64,000 bases of DNA from Neurospora tetrasperma FGSC 2508. Its lineage: Eukaryota > Ascomycota > Sordariomycetes > Sordariales > Sordariaceae. The number at the start of each line of letters is the position of its first letter. Within the stretch, counting starts at the first letter, position 1. The stretch is taken from positions 1,133,214-1,197,213 of the forward strand of contig NW_009799104.1 of the NCBI RefSeq assembly GCF_000213175.1, in the 5' to 3' direction. The notes beneath the pieces are model-generated. The model saw only the letters and a program-made list of their open reading frames with translations. It did no database searches and was not told the DNA's origin. Positions 1-11,652 of the stretch are shown here, piece after piece. The position numbers and the translations under genes are program-made.

Positions 1-1645
1 CCCCCCCCCCCCCCCCGTCTCGGGAAGTGACGGTATCCATCCGGTGACAGAACCCTTTACAGCTATTGGAGTGCGCATTGCAGTGGGTTACAGCGGTGCC
101 TGGTACTTGCTGGCCCTGCCGCGCCTCTTCGTCCCCAACCGTGCCCGACGACCTGAGGGGAGGTATCTGGCTGGCTGGCTGACTGACTGGCCAGACCTGA
201 CCGGGCATCCCCGTTCAGGAATCCACGGTGTCGGTTACATATTACGTTTAGAGATCCACTTTTACTTCATTGCTAGAAATAAGCATCCTATTGGCTTATT
301 TGTCTTTTTGGCTCCTGCTGACTCCTGGCACAAACGGCAACAAGTTCCCATTGGATGCCCGATGCTTCGTGTCTGTCAGGATCGTGTATTGACGTTTCGC
401 TCGCTAACAAGAGGAGTTGAAGTCCACACATTTCACTATCGCTACACGGAACTTATAAGGCCATAGTATGTGTGAGGAATACTGCTATCTCTACTATAGG
501 TGAATTTCACGGTAGTACAATTGAAACTTCGGTAGGTAGTTGGTCGTTTATACGTGACCGACACCCTAGTTTTCACATGCTTGGTGGCGTACGCGCGGGC
601 CGTTACCGCGCGCCACTGTCTCGAATTTTGCAGTCCGTCTTTCCTCAGTTCAGGGTCCCATTGAGGAGCGGATTTCACTCCGGCACGGGGCACGGAACAG
701 GGAAGGGCCTGCTACGTTATACGGGCTGAGGAATTTGAGATGCATCTCCGTGTAACGCTACCTAGGGGGATTGCGATCGTCAAGAACAAGAACTACGGAC
801 TATTCTTTCCTTCCCACTTCCCATTTGGTGTAACCCGTCGCTGGAGCATTCCTGAGTGTCGTGAAAAAAAGTCCGAGTCTAGGGCTTTGAACTGTGCTAG
901 ATCTGTGTAATCGGGATCGTCTAGACGTAGTCGCCGCCCAAGTGCCCCAATGGTCTTCGGGGACGACCCAAAATCTCATTTCTTTTTCAGTTCCTCGCTC
1001 GCGTCAACGAGTTTAGCACCGAGCTTTGGAGAGACGTTGAATGAATCCCGAAAGTTCCCACAGTGCACGGACGTATGGAGTTCAAGTAAGACAGAGATTG
1101 ACGAACCGAAAATTACACCACTTTCAGGTTGACAACGGTTCGGCAAGGGTTCAACAAGCCACTGTTACTACTGTAACCGCACCTGTGAGACAAACTAAAG
1201 TTCACTGCGTTATTTTGGTCATCATGTGCGTGTGTTTGTGTGTGTGTATGGATTTGCATTGTAAAACGTTCTTCTATGTCAGATTTATGAGGATCAAAGG
1301 CGTTTCGTTGCCTTCCTCATATTCGTTGCCCATGGTATCGCGCAAATAAAACAGATGGAAAGAAAATTTGGGTCTAGAAATTCACACCGCTAACTTGAAG
1401 GGGAAGTTGCCCGCAGAAGATGGCTGAAAAGAAAACCGCCGTAGCAAATGAAGCTTATGTGTGCCTTTTGTGGCAAGCACTGAAGGCAACGCCCGTGTCC
1501 ATGTCCGCGGAAGAAGAGATGGACAGAGCAAGGACTTTTGAGAACTGAGAAAGAGAAACAGAAAAGCACGGAAAAAAAAAACCGGAAAAAAAGAAAAAAA
1601 AAAAAAAAAAAAAAAAAAAAAGAAAAGAAAAGGAGAATGACGACA
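1..1645. other. No recognisable gene; homopolymer at window start
   Basis: The window opens with 16 consecutive C, which could be a contig edge or a genuine homopolymer. The open frames here are short and look random. No tRNA, rRNA or protein-family motif was recognised. The stretch ends in an A-rich tract just beyond the 3' end of the minus-strand Pth11-like gene. Confidence 0.5.
1594..1621. repeat. A28 homopolymer
   Basis: A run of 28 A lies about 25 nt beyond the stop codon of the minus-strand Pth11-like gene, so on that transcript it would be a U tract in the 3' UTR. Further A-rich sequence flanks it. It is probably length-variable between strains. Confidence 0.9.
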
Positions 1646-3022
1646 CTAGTGATTCTGGTCAACGGAAATGGTCCACTTCGTCTGAACCGTAATAACGCCA
1701 GGATCCTTGAAAGACCCCGGCTCGGCGGTCAGCTCAACCTCCGACCCGTCATCCCTGCTGAGGTTCCCCAGCCTGTTGTGATGACCGCGATGTTCCTTCT
1801 CTCCCGAAGCCGCAACAGCGGACTGGTGGTGGACATCCTTGTTGGAGGCGTACAGGTTCTCAAGGCCAATGTTGTCCTCCTCGGCCAAGTGGCTGTTATT
1901 CTTGAGCCTGTTAAAGCCAGAATTCTTGGTGCCGCCAAAATTAGCCGTGCCGTCTGAATTCGAGGGACCCAGCTTGGTGGTTCCTCGACGGGTGGTGCAG
2001 CGGGCCCAAAGAGAGCCCAACATGGGCATGCTAACGCAGAGAATAGCCAGATTAGGCTCAACGGTAGACCAGAAATCGGCATAGATCATGGTGCCAGTGA
2101 GGTTATTCATATCGAGGCCAACGAGGGTGACGATACGGATGATGGCGACGACGGAAGTGCTGTATGTTTTGGTTAGTATCAGAAGGCAAAAAACAGATAG
2201 CTACAAGTAAAGGGTAAACTTACAGCAAACCGATCAAGAAAACACCCGTCAGACCGGCTCTGGCAGTCCAGCTCATCTTCAAACCCCAGACGGTAGGCAA
2301 AGGCAGCGTCAAAATAGCCACGTCGGTGACGACATTGAAGGCACCAATGGCAATGAAGGATGCCTTTTGACTACCGCACACGGCGTCCGGAGCTGACATG
2401 GGGTCGTAGGCAGCCCTAAAGGGGCGGCAGATCAAGAAGACCTGGAGAATGTTGCCTGTGCTCCAGAGTAGGACAAAGGTCATGGCAATCTTGGTAGCAG
2501 TGCGCAGGCCATCGTTGACGAAGACGCGCAAGTAGAAGAACATGACGGACAGCTTGACGGTGCTGATGCATGTGGCAAAGATGAGTTCGTACGAGACCAG
2601 CAGCTTGAGGATAGGGACCAGGTTCATGTAGGTTTCCGTAAAGGGATAGCCGACACCCATTCCAATCCCTGTGATGCCAATATGTTAGATACCTATTGTC
2701 ACTGTAAAGCAGGAAGCAGTGAACTTACAACAGCCCTGGATGATAAGCATTCCAATACCTGCGATGCCACTTGTTAGGTCTTGTCATTGTAAAGCACAAA
2801 GTGGGAAACTTTACCTTGAGGCACGGCAGCAAGAATGAGCCAGTCGTCCCACCACAGCTTGGCTCCAGACAGGAATCGAGCAAACATGCGCAATCCAATG
2901 ACTCCTAGTGTCAAGGTCACCAAACAGACGTTGATAATCAAGTGCGTCTTGACTATGCCCTTGGGCTCAAAGTATTTTGTGCCGAACAGGTGCGTCATCT
3001 CCGCGGGGTTAGGGGCCTCCAT
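1646..3022 (-). CDS. Pth11-like integral membrane protein (fungal rhodopsin domain)
   Basis: The model joins exons 3022-2815, 2758-2729, 2668-2224 and 2159-1646 and gives 398 residues. All donors are GT(A/G)A-like, acceptors are CAG, and phases agree across all three introns. The protein carries multiple hydrophobic segments. Residues about 52-64 contain the WWDDWLI motif that marks the fungal rhodopsin-domain family, which includes Pth11-type putative GPCRs. The last transmembrane segments are followed by a hydrophilic Ser/Asn-rich tail of roughly 110 residues. No N-terminal CFEM domain is present, so this is the shorter subfamily. In known members the role is sensing at the plasma membrane; the ligand here is unknown. 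Exon 2 is only 30 nt, and the introns on either side of it resemble each other closely. The start ATG at 3022 opens directly into the first hydrophilic segment. Confidence 0.85.
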
Positions 3023-5072
3023 GATGTGTGGTGTTGTTTATCGTCGTCGTTGCTTTCGTTGGAGATTTCCTTCCCGTCTTCGTTGCTTTTTTTTTGAACG
3101 GGTTCGACCTCGTGGGTCTTGTGTGCGTGGCCTTCGTTCCTTCCTTCTGGTTTCCTCTTTCACTTGCTCTTTCCTCTTCTTTTGTTCCCGTGATATGTCT
3201 CTTTCCTATGGTTGCCTTGGGTAGGTGCTCCGACTCCAAGTGGAAAAGTGGAGTGGGGGAGTTCTGTGAGACGTAAACGAGTGTGTGTGTGAGTGACAGA
3301 TGTAGGATGCCGTCAAGTCAACAGATCGTTGTGTTGTTGGTGAGCCTGGGATGTTGATGCCGTAGATAGTGTTGTACGACCACCATGGGAGGACGTTGTT
3401 GTTTCTCGGTGTAAATTACGGCTCGGGCCAGGTCGATCTGTGCTGTTCCAGAGACTCGGGTCCGGGTGGCTACCGGGACTGGTTGTCTTCGTTGAGAGTG
3501 TGTGGACTGTGCGTGCAAAGGTTGGGATGAGAACGGGCGGGAAGGCCAGTTTTTGAAAACGCCTGAGCTCACAGCTTGCTTCTTTCTCTGGAGAGCCTTG
3601 TCGCGATCGGTCCCATGTTAGTGTCTCCTTCCCCTTGGGGATATTGTCTTTGCTTTTTGTGGGAGAGTGGTGCCTAGCGAGTGCCTACCTAGACATAGAA
3701 TGTGCAGTGACGAGGGAGCTGAGGTTGACGAGGGTTCAGTGTATGTAGGATTGGAGCCTAGGAAGGAGCAAAGGAACGTTCCCCGAAAGAAGGTCTGAAA
3801 GTATGCTGTAGTGATCAATTCTTGGCGAGTGAAGATCACTGCTCTAGCCAGAGAATCGAAACCTTAGCGAAGATGACCTCACGTCGACGGGAAGGTTGAA
3901 CATCTGCGCTTATCCCCCGTCTACTATGGTGTACCCCGTCTGTTCGTTAAAGTTGCCTCCTGATGCTCCTGGACTCCAGAATCAGACTGCCCTGGACGAG
4001 GTTGCAATCGACAACTAATGTAGGTCATGGCTCCGTCAGGCGTCAAGTGCCGCTCGGGGACCAGACCCGGGGACCAGACCATCAGGACATTTCTTTTCTT
4101 TTTTTCTTCCTTCTGGGTCTTGCCCGCCTTCTGTTGCATCTGCAAAGCCCACTCGTTTCCGCCAACCTGGCACATGCCGCCTGGGCCTCCTGTCGGTGGG
4201 TGGGAACTTGACAATTTGACACTGACACAGGAAGAAGCTGGGCAACGGTCCATGAGACCCTGATTGCAAAGTCGGCAAGTAGCCAAGGCTCTCAATGTGA
4301 CCTCTTCCCGGTATAATCACGGTCTTCACCGAAATGCTGACCTGGGCTCATGGGAATCGGGGCATCCAGTAAAAAAGGCAACCAAGGCAACGAGCGAGGC
4401 GTCCCAGTCCCAATCTGTCCGCTGTGCCCGCCCATGGTAAGAAATGTACCTAAACACACCGAAAATGAGCTAAAAGTGCACAAGTGCTTCTGCCTGCCTG
4501 GCGGGAAGTGAGGGCTTCCAGCCCAATGATAGAAGAGCTAAAGTTGCACGAGGCCAGGTCGCTCCCAGCGTAGTGTAGCGGCCGGAGGACGATAAGTGGA
4601 TAACTTATAATTTGTATGACCCATGTATCCATCAAAGGTAGCAGGCACTTTGGCCACTGGGATGGAGGCTTGTGGGCCTATGGAGCCATTGTGTGGTTTT
4701 CCACTCCCCTCCGGACTCCCCTCCGGACTCACTCACCTTCCAAGCTCTAGCAAGTCCAAAGTCATCAAGACGGTTTCTGTCTTTCTTTGCCTAGATAGTC
4801 ATTTCTCCTTCTTGCTTCACGGAGTCTCTCAAATTCCTAGATAGTCTTTGTCAATTTGCTGTTGAAGACCTCCCGTCCAGTCTACGTTTATTTGCCGGTC
4901 GGGTGCTAAGGTAGGTGGGGGGCCCAGTCCTTTGTCCCGTAAGCTCAGCGATGCTGTGCCCTTGGTCCGTCATTTATGTTTTGGTGAGAGATTGCATCAA
5001 GGTGGTCGAAGCGGAGGGGGGTCCGATGAGGTTTGATTTAACTCGAATTGCTGATGGTGGCGGTGCGGCATA

Positions 5073-5095
5073 CGGCACGGCACGGCACGGCACGG
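5073..5095. repeat. CGGCA pentanucleotide array
   Basis: About 4.6 perfect tandem copies of CGGCA. It is a GC-rich microsatellite within intergenic DNA, with no gene nearby. Confidence 0.85.
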
Positions 5096-5957
5096 CTGAC
5101 TGTATTCGTACTGCCGCAGTCATCTACCGCCCGGGCTTATTCTTGTGTATGTAGCCCAGATGGTAGGTATTCTTTATGCGCGGTAGAAGTATGTATGCCG
5201 GTAGCAAGGCTCGCTTGCTGCCTGCCATGTGCGACCAACAATTGTGCAGTTGTTTTGGTCGGTGCAGACGACAAAGCGGGCCCCAAACTTGAACGGCACG
5301 AGTTGCTTTCCCATTTTCCCACAAGACCCAGCAAGCAGTTTTGCTTCAGAGCATAATAACAAAGGGTGGGCCATTAGGGATTCTGGCCACTCACAGCCAC
5401 CGGTCACCAAAGGAGCGAGGATGCAGATGCATAAGCCGAAACCGACAAGTCCCCCCAGTTCGGGGAAGAGCGACTACAAGCATGTTGGACGTATGTCGAG
5501 TACCATAACCCTCTGGCTGCTACGTTGCAGCTTGCCTGGAGGTCTGATTCCCCAGTGGAAAATAAATCGACGATTCGCGTCATGTTGAGTTCATTTTGTT
5601 CCTTCGATTTTCTTTCTGGGTGTTTATCAGGGTTCGAATGTCTCAGCGGAAGACACCCAGGCAACACCAAAAAGAACATGTGCCGTTGAAGAATCGGCGA
5701 TAGTGTGGAAACTTTCCCGAGCAACATAATTGGTTACTGGATGCTTGGATTCCCCACTATTGACAAAGCGCTGGATGCGGGTTGTTCGTTCCGACCCATG
5801 TCGACTCCAACGTCCATACATGTCACATTATTGGTCCCACTCGTCTATCAAAACTCGGGCTTCCATTGGCTGACTGGCCCTCTTCTAGAGTGTGGGCAAA
5901 ACTCCCCTGTTCCTCGCTTGTTATGTCAACCCCTGAGCCCCTGACGAATACGGTTAC

Positions 5958-5973
5958 ACTACACTAGTGTAGT
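5958..5973. repeat. 16-bp perfect palindrome
   Basis: ACTACACTAGTGTAGT is exactly its own reverse complement. It sits in the long spacer 1.3 kb upstream of the GMC oxidoreductase. It could be a binding site for a dimeric regulator or may be chance. Confidence 0.6.
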
Positions 5974-7073
5974 AATGGAAAGTCTGTTAGCGCGAAACGA
6001 AATACCTCTGGGGGAATTGATTGGCCTTGGAGGCTACATTTCGGAGAACGGGAGAAGAACCAACACTTCCTTTCAAACTTTCGCACGACGACCATTCTCG
6101 CCGCCCCACTTCCCCTACTATCTCAAGCACCCCGCCACCACTCAAAGTATTGACTTACCGAGAGAATCCTACCTGACCCATACGTACCAACTGGAAACTG
6201 GAAGCAGTACACTAAACGAATCACGCCAACGAAACCAAACCTTTCATCAGCTTTTTGCAAAAGGGGGGGTTGCAAAAGCAGGGGTTTTAACTGTACTGTA
6301 TGCCTTTACAAGCGAACCCATCATATCCCCTTGATCGAAGCCACTACAAAATAACCCCAACACACCACACTTGCTCCATAGCATACGTATATATGCTTGC
6401 GATCCTGAACAGCCAAGAAGACGCAAGTTCGACTGATGAACATGGTCTACCGACTCGTAAATATTCAACGGTGGAGTTGCGGCCCCAATTCCCCTTCCCC
6501 CTTCTCTCTTCCCTCCAAACTCTTGGGCTTCAGTTGCTGTTTGTACCAGCCTTGCCATCCCCGCTCTTTTTGCATGATCATGTATGGGAAATACTACTTT
6601 TCTCCACCAGGTTTTACCGGTGGCCCGGATGGGCTGGTGGGCAACAAGTCGAGGAGGCGATTACTGCTCCCGATAAACCGGGCTTTCTCCCACATTACGG
6701 CCAAGTGTGGTCTGCTCTGGCACCAAACCTGCGGAGCCTTTTGAAGTGACTATCATGAGTACATAGATCCATCGTGAGGGACCGCCAACACAAGGAACGG
6801 GGTCTGTTGTGTGGATTCTCTCAAGATCCTCTCGGGGTATGTCAAAGCCCCGATCTCTATCAAACGTTACCACGATGCCGCACGATGTGTGTCCCGGTCT
6901 CAGCGCTGAATTCGCGTCGCACTTGCTGGTTGTCACTTTGTGCATGTGCTCTCGTGCAAAGTTAGACGGCGATTAGGAGGCACCTTTGTCAGGCTCAAGT
7001 TGTACGGTTTCCACTCCGTGATTTCCGGAGCCCCGGAGGACTGCGTGGGGGGGGGACGGGGGTGGTGATCCTA

Positions 7074-7083
7074 CCTTATAAGG
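7074..7083. promoter_or_regulatory. CArG-like box upstream of the GMC oxidoreductase
   Basis: CCTTATAAGG matches the CC(A/T)6GG consensus bound by SRF/Mcm1-type MADS-box factors. It also contains a TATA-like core. It lies about 220 nt upstream of the ATG at 7302, so it could act as either element. Function is inferred from the motif alone. Confidence 0.35.
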
Positions 7084-7301
7084 TTCCTGCCCCGGCCCCG
7101 AGAAAACGGGTAATGTGTTGTCCAAACCGTACGCCTTCCACCTCCTGACGCCAAGCCTGCTGCTCCTACCCCCTCTCCTGTCCCCCCTTCCTCATTCTTC
7201 CCCCTTGCTATTTGAGCTTCAACCCTTTTCCTTCTTACAACCTTCTTAAGACACTCTTTTCATATGCAATTAGCTGTTTCAATATAACTCACCTCATCAC
7301 C

Positions 7302-9203
7302 ATGGGCTCTGTTGCTGTTCCACTAGCCGGACTCGAGGAGTCCTACGACTACATCATCGTCGGTGGTGGTACGGCTGGTTGCGTTCTCGCTAACCGTCTT
7401 ACCGAGGACAAGGATGTCCGTGTCCTCCTACTCGAGGCCGGTGATGACAGAACCACCGATCCCTTGGTTCTCACACCCGGCCTCGTCGCCGGCGTCTACG
7501 GCAAGGATGAGTACGACTGGAACTTCCAGTCTGTTCCTCAGGTAGGTTTTTCTTCGTGGCAGCAAGCATCGAATCGAGGGAAATCCAGGGACTTATCAGT
7601 AATGTAGTCCACTCTTAACAACCGCATCATCAACCAAGCCCGCGGTAAGATGCTCGGCGGTTCCTCCGCCCTCAATTTCATGATGCTGGTGTATCCCTCT
7701 AGGGCCTCCATCGACGCCTGGGCCGCCGTCGGCAACCCCAGCTGGAACTTCGAGGCTCTCAAGCCTTACCTCAAAAAGTTCGCCACGGTGGACGTGCCCT
7801 CGGCCAGCACCAAGGACATCTGCTCCATCACGTACAACAACGACACGGTAGCCTACGGCGACGGCCCCGTCCAGGTCTCCTTCGGCGAGGGTTACGGCGT
7901 TACTAACAAGGGCTGGTTCGACACCTTTGAGTCGCTCGACCTGCTCTCCAAGAAGGACGCGCGCGACGGCCAGGCGCTGGGCGCCTTCCAGAACGCCAGC
8001 TCCATCGACCCGGCCACCAAGACGCGCTCCTTCTCTGCTGTTACGTATCTCACTCCCGAGGTCCGCGCCCGCGAGAACCTCAAGATTTTGACCAACACCC
8101 ACGTCAACAAGGTCCTTTTTGATACCACCGGCCCTGAGCCTGTCGCCACCGGCGTCGAGATCAACGTCAACGGCATTATCAGCCAAGTATCCGCCAACCT
8201 CGAGGTCATCCTCTCCGCTGGCGCCCTCCAGTCCCCTCAGATCCTCGAGCTTTCCGGCGTCGGTAACAAGGAGATCCTCGCCCAGCACAACATCCCCGTT
8301 GTCGTCGAGAACCCCGCCGTCGGTGAGGGCATGCAAGACCACCCGATCGTGTGCCAGTCCTTCGAGGTCAAAGAAGGCACTCCCTCCGGCGACGTCCTGC
8401 GCGACCCTGCCGTGCTCAAGGCTCTGCTTGACATGTACACAGCCGACCGCTCCGGCCCCATGGGCCAGCTGACCATCTCCGTCGCCTACACGCCCCTTGT
8501 CAACAAGACGGGCGTCATCTCGGACGAGGGTGTCAAGAAACTCTTTGCTGGTCGTGACTTCTCCAACCCTGCCCGCGCCGCGATCCGCGACATCGTCACC
8601 AACCCCAACGAGCCCACTTTCCAGTACATCCTGTTCCCGACGCAGGTGCACATCGCCGACAAGCCCCACAACATGGCGACGCACCTGATTCCCGTCGAGC
8701 CCGAGAACTTTTTGACCGTCATGACCATCCTGAACTCACCCTTCTCGCGCGGGTCCGTGCACATCCAGTCCTCCGACCCCAAGGCGGCGCCCGTGTGGGA
8801 CCCCAAGTACAACCACGACGACCTCGACATGGAGCTGCTTGCGCGCGGTGTGCAATTCGTCGAGCACCTGGTCGCCCCCGAGTCGGCGCTCGGCAAGCTT
8901 CTGAACCAGACCGGTCGTCGCCTGCCGCAGCTCAAGGGCGATGATCTCGAGACGGCCAAGGAAATTGTTCGCCAGAGACAGATTTCCGTCTTCCACGTTT
9001 CGGGATCGTGCTCCATGCGCCCCCGCGAGCAGGGCGGTGTCGTGAACGAGCGTCTCCAGGTGTACGGTGCCAAGGGGCTTAGAGTCGTCGATGCTTCCAT
9101 CTTCCCTATTGAGCCGGCGGGTAACATCCAGTCGGTTGTTTACTCGGTTGCTGAGCGGGCGGCGGATCTGATCAAGGAGGATCGCAAGGCGGTAAAGGTT
9201 TGA
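7302..9203 (+). CDS. GMC-family FAD oxidoreductase (choline dehydrogenase-like)
   Basis: Exons 7302-7541 and 7608-9203 give 611 residues. The 66-nt intron starts GTAGGT and ends TAG; the earlier CAG would create an immediate stop. The FAD-binding motif GGGTAG is at 21-26. The first GMC signature (GKMLGGSSALNF) begins near residue 93, and the second (SAGALQSPQILELSG) lies near 285. The C-terminal domain keeps the catalytic His (FHVSGSCSM, about residue 543) and the Asn of AGNIQS (about 586). Such enzymes oxidise alcohols to aldehydes with FAD, using oxygen or another acceptor; the exact substrate is not evident. No signal peptide is seen, so the enzyme is probably intracellular, unlike secreted aryl-alcohol oxidases. 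The ATG at 7302 has a strong context (CACCATGG). Codon choice is strongly biased to C/G at third positions, suggesting good expression. Confidence 0.93.
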
Positions 9204-9566
9204 GGACACTCCATTTAATCCAGCGAGCGACTTGATTGATTGAAGTTTCTTTGTTTTTTGTATAGCATTTTGGATATACCTTTTACTTATAGCATATGAT
9301 GAATGATTAGTAAAGCTGATAACGTCTTTTCACGATCTCTTGGGAGAAATTTGTGAAGGGCCCAAGGAACATGAGCAGCATCAGCGAAGCAATCTCAGTC
9401 CTCATTCTGTACGGTCGTGCAAAGCTTGCTTTCGGGGCAATTGCTAACGGACAGCTTTACATTGTCTAATGCGTCTAAGAACGTTTTAGTACTATCTTCG
9501 CTTTATGTATGATGGAGTCTATACCCCCCTTCAAGTATGGTTTGATACCAATATCCTGTACGTCTA
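9204..9566. other. Convergent intergenic spacer
   Basis: This is the 3' flank shared by the GMC oxidoreductase and the facing transporter gene. It holds AT-rich sequence consistent with two 3' UTRs and polyadenylation regions. Nothing else was recognised. Confidence 0.5.
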
Positions 9567-11004
9567 CTACGCATCTGCAACATTCTGGGCTGCTCTGAGC
9601 GCACCAACGACAGAGAAGGCAATCACCGGAGTAGCAACGTAAGAAATCTATTAGGCTTGAGTCAGTAACTGCATTTTTTCTTGTTGCCTTTTTTGATAGA
9701 GACAAGGAACTCACCGTAAGAAGCTTAGCCGTCGCCATCTTAGCTTGTTGAGGCAGGTTGTTGACATCGGCAAGCGCCACCAACCTCATAGCAGGCGGGC
9801 CAATAGGCATCATCATCATGGTGAACCACAGCACCGGGTCATCAAACAAGAGACCCGTCTTCTTGGCCAACACCCAAATGATGGGGATACTCAGAGCCGG
9901 CATCACCAAGAATCTCCAAGCAAGAATAAACACAATGCTAGGCCACGGCACACGTCCTCCCTCATCTCCTTCCTTCATTTTGCGCAAGCTGAGACTGAGC
10001 TTGACGCCCACAATGATAACCTGCAGTGTAACAAACAGCTCGCCGGTATTTTTGATGGGCGTAGTAAGCCAAGCCTTGAAGTATCCGCCCTCCTGCGAGT
10101 CGTTGAAGAACATACGGTGTAGAGCAGGAACCAAGCCGATGACAACACCAGTCGATGCTCCCAGGGCTGGAGGGTTAAAGAAGGGCGCAATCCAGCTTAC
10201 GGCCTTTTGGAGAGGCTTGGGCAAAGCATTGTAGGTCTTGTTCTGCGCATTCTCAATTTGCCGGGCCGTGGTCTTGGCGAAGCGTACGGCTTTCTTGGGG
10301 AGGAGCGATGTCGTCTCGGAGGGACCAGAGCTATCGTCGCTGTTGCTTCCAGACCCGTTGTGATCCTCCTCGTCTTCTTCGCCTGAATCCCGTCCGGATT
10401 CCGGGTCGCTGTCGGTCTGCCCGCCGTCGTCTTGATCGAGGAGTACCGGGCCGTAGCCAAAGGTTAGAGTGTTGCTGATGACGGCGCAAACGAGAAAATA
10501 GGAGCGGGCCTTTTCGACTACGTTGGGGTCGGAGGTCAAGTTCTTGAGGACTCCGGCGGCATCGAGTGCTTGGATGAGGAGAAGCGGCAGTGAGGTCGAG
10601 TTGTTGAATGCTAGGGCGGGGGTGGTCCATGCTGGAAGCTTGAAGATGCGGACGGATAGCTTGCCCACCACGATCGACAAGACAACGAAAATCAGGGACC
10701 AGACTGGTGTAGTATTCGTTAGCGTCGGGGGGGTCTTTGCGTCAGTTACAGAATCGGTGTGATATCATATACCAACAATGGGGAGATAGTGCATAGCAGT
10801 ATCAGAATCGAGCTGCTTTCCCAGGTTCGCGACCAGCAACAACGGCAAGAAGATGGTGACACACATAGACGACAGGCGTTTGGCAGCACCATCGTCGATG
10901 AGGTCGAACTGGGCCGCAAGGACACCGATCCATATGGTTATCAGAACGGATATGGCAGCTTGAATAGCCCCCATGAAAGAGACCAGAATATCCGACGACG
11001 CCAT
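9567..11004 (-). CDS. Auxin-efflux-carrier-like membrane transporter (Mem_trans family)
   Basis: Exons 11004-10773, 10703-9715 and 9647-9567 give 433 residues. The short last exon restores the expected hydrophobic final helix (VATPVIAFSVVGALRAA) and ends at a TAG. The layout is that of the PIN/auxin-efflux-carrier family as found in fungi (the yeast Ecm3 group). A block of N-terminal membrane helices comes first, then a hydrophilic Ser/Asp/Glu-rich loop of about 100 residues (roughly 155-260), then a second helix block. Conserved features include PLLLVANLG near residue 55 and NNSTSLPLLL near 105. Fungal members probably act in the ER or plasma membrane, and substrates are mostly unknown. It converges on the GMC gene. 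The neighbouring dioxygenase lies on the same strand, but 650 bp separate them. Confidence 0.88.
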
Positions 11005-11652
11005 GCTATATCATAGGTTGGTGTTTCGCCTGTGGACGAGTTTTGGTGATATTATGTCGGGTAAACTCTGGTGTTTCTGCTATCGACGAAGATTGGGCAG
11101 CCAACTGAGGTGAGGAGGGGCTGGAACAGTAGAGGTAGTGTACCGGCTGGGTGGGTGGGTGGTGCCCGATTTAAGACATGGAATAAATGCCCGGTTGGAG
11201 GTTGAAATGTTCTGGGCAATCGACGATCTTGTCGCATTACGTCATGATTCAGGAACCCGTCCGATCTTTGTTTGTGCTCCGTTAACGGAACAACCTTGGA
11301 TGGCTGCCGTGCTTGCTTGCAGCTTCCTTTCCATCCAATGGCAATGCAAAGGGACTGTTTCTTCCGAAATATTTTTCAGCCGTCGGATCTTGGTTTTTTT
11401 TCCTTTCTCTTTTCACCATCGAAATCATGTTTTCTTCATTCTGGCTTCTTGGTACCCACCAACTGACTAAGTCCAGACTACCATTCAGAGCTCAACGCCA
11501 CTGACTGCATCACGACACGGATAAAATCTACGATTACTGGAATGACCAACATTGGTTGCCAAGTACGATTTATATCGGGATATCGCAACATCATCAAATG
11601 CTATGAACTACACAGAACCGAAAATGAAAGGACAGTGACATGCTCGACCTTT
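11005..11652. other. Intergenic spacer
   Basis: This lies between the transporter start and the 3' end of the dioxygenase gene, both on the minus strand. It should hold the transporter promoter and the dioxygenase 3' UTR. No gene or RNA was recognised. Confidence 0.5.

Larger units (their letters stand above)
3023..7301. other. 4.3-kb intergenic region
   Basis: This separates two divergent genes and should hold both promoters. From 3023 to about 3300 it is T/C-rich on the plus strand, as expected for the leader of the minus-strand gene. I found no convincing coding frame with family motifs, no tRNA and no mobile element. Small items inside it are a CGGCA pentamer array at 5073, a 16-bp palindrome at 5958 and a CArG-like box at 7074. 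A non-coding transcript or a fast-evolving small gene cannot be excluded. Confidence 0.5.

Noticed and set aside
44-466. 140-codon ORF at the window start
   Set aside because: No recognisable motif, no leader or splice context, and a composition like random translation of the surrounding DNA.
7596-8684. 362-codon open frame antisense to the GMC oxidoreductase
   Set aside because: Shadow of a highly codon-biased gene; no family motif, and the sense strand carries both GMC signatures.
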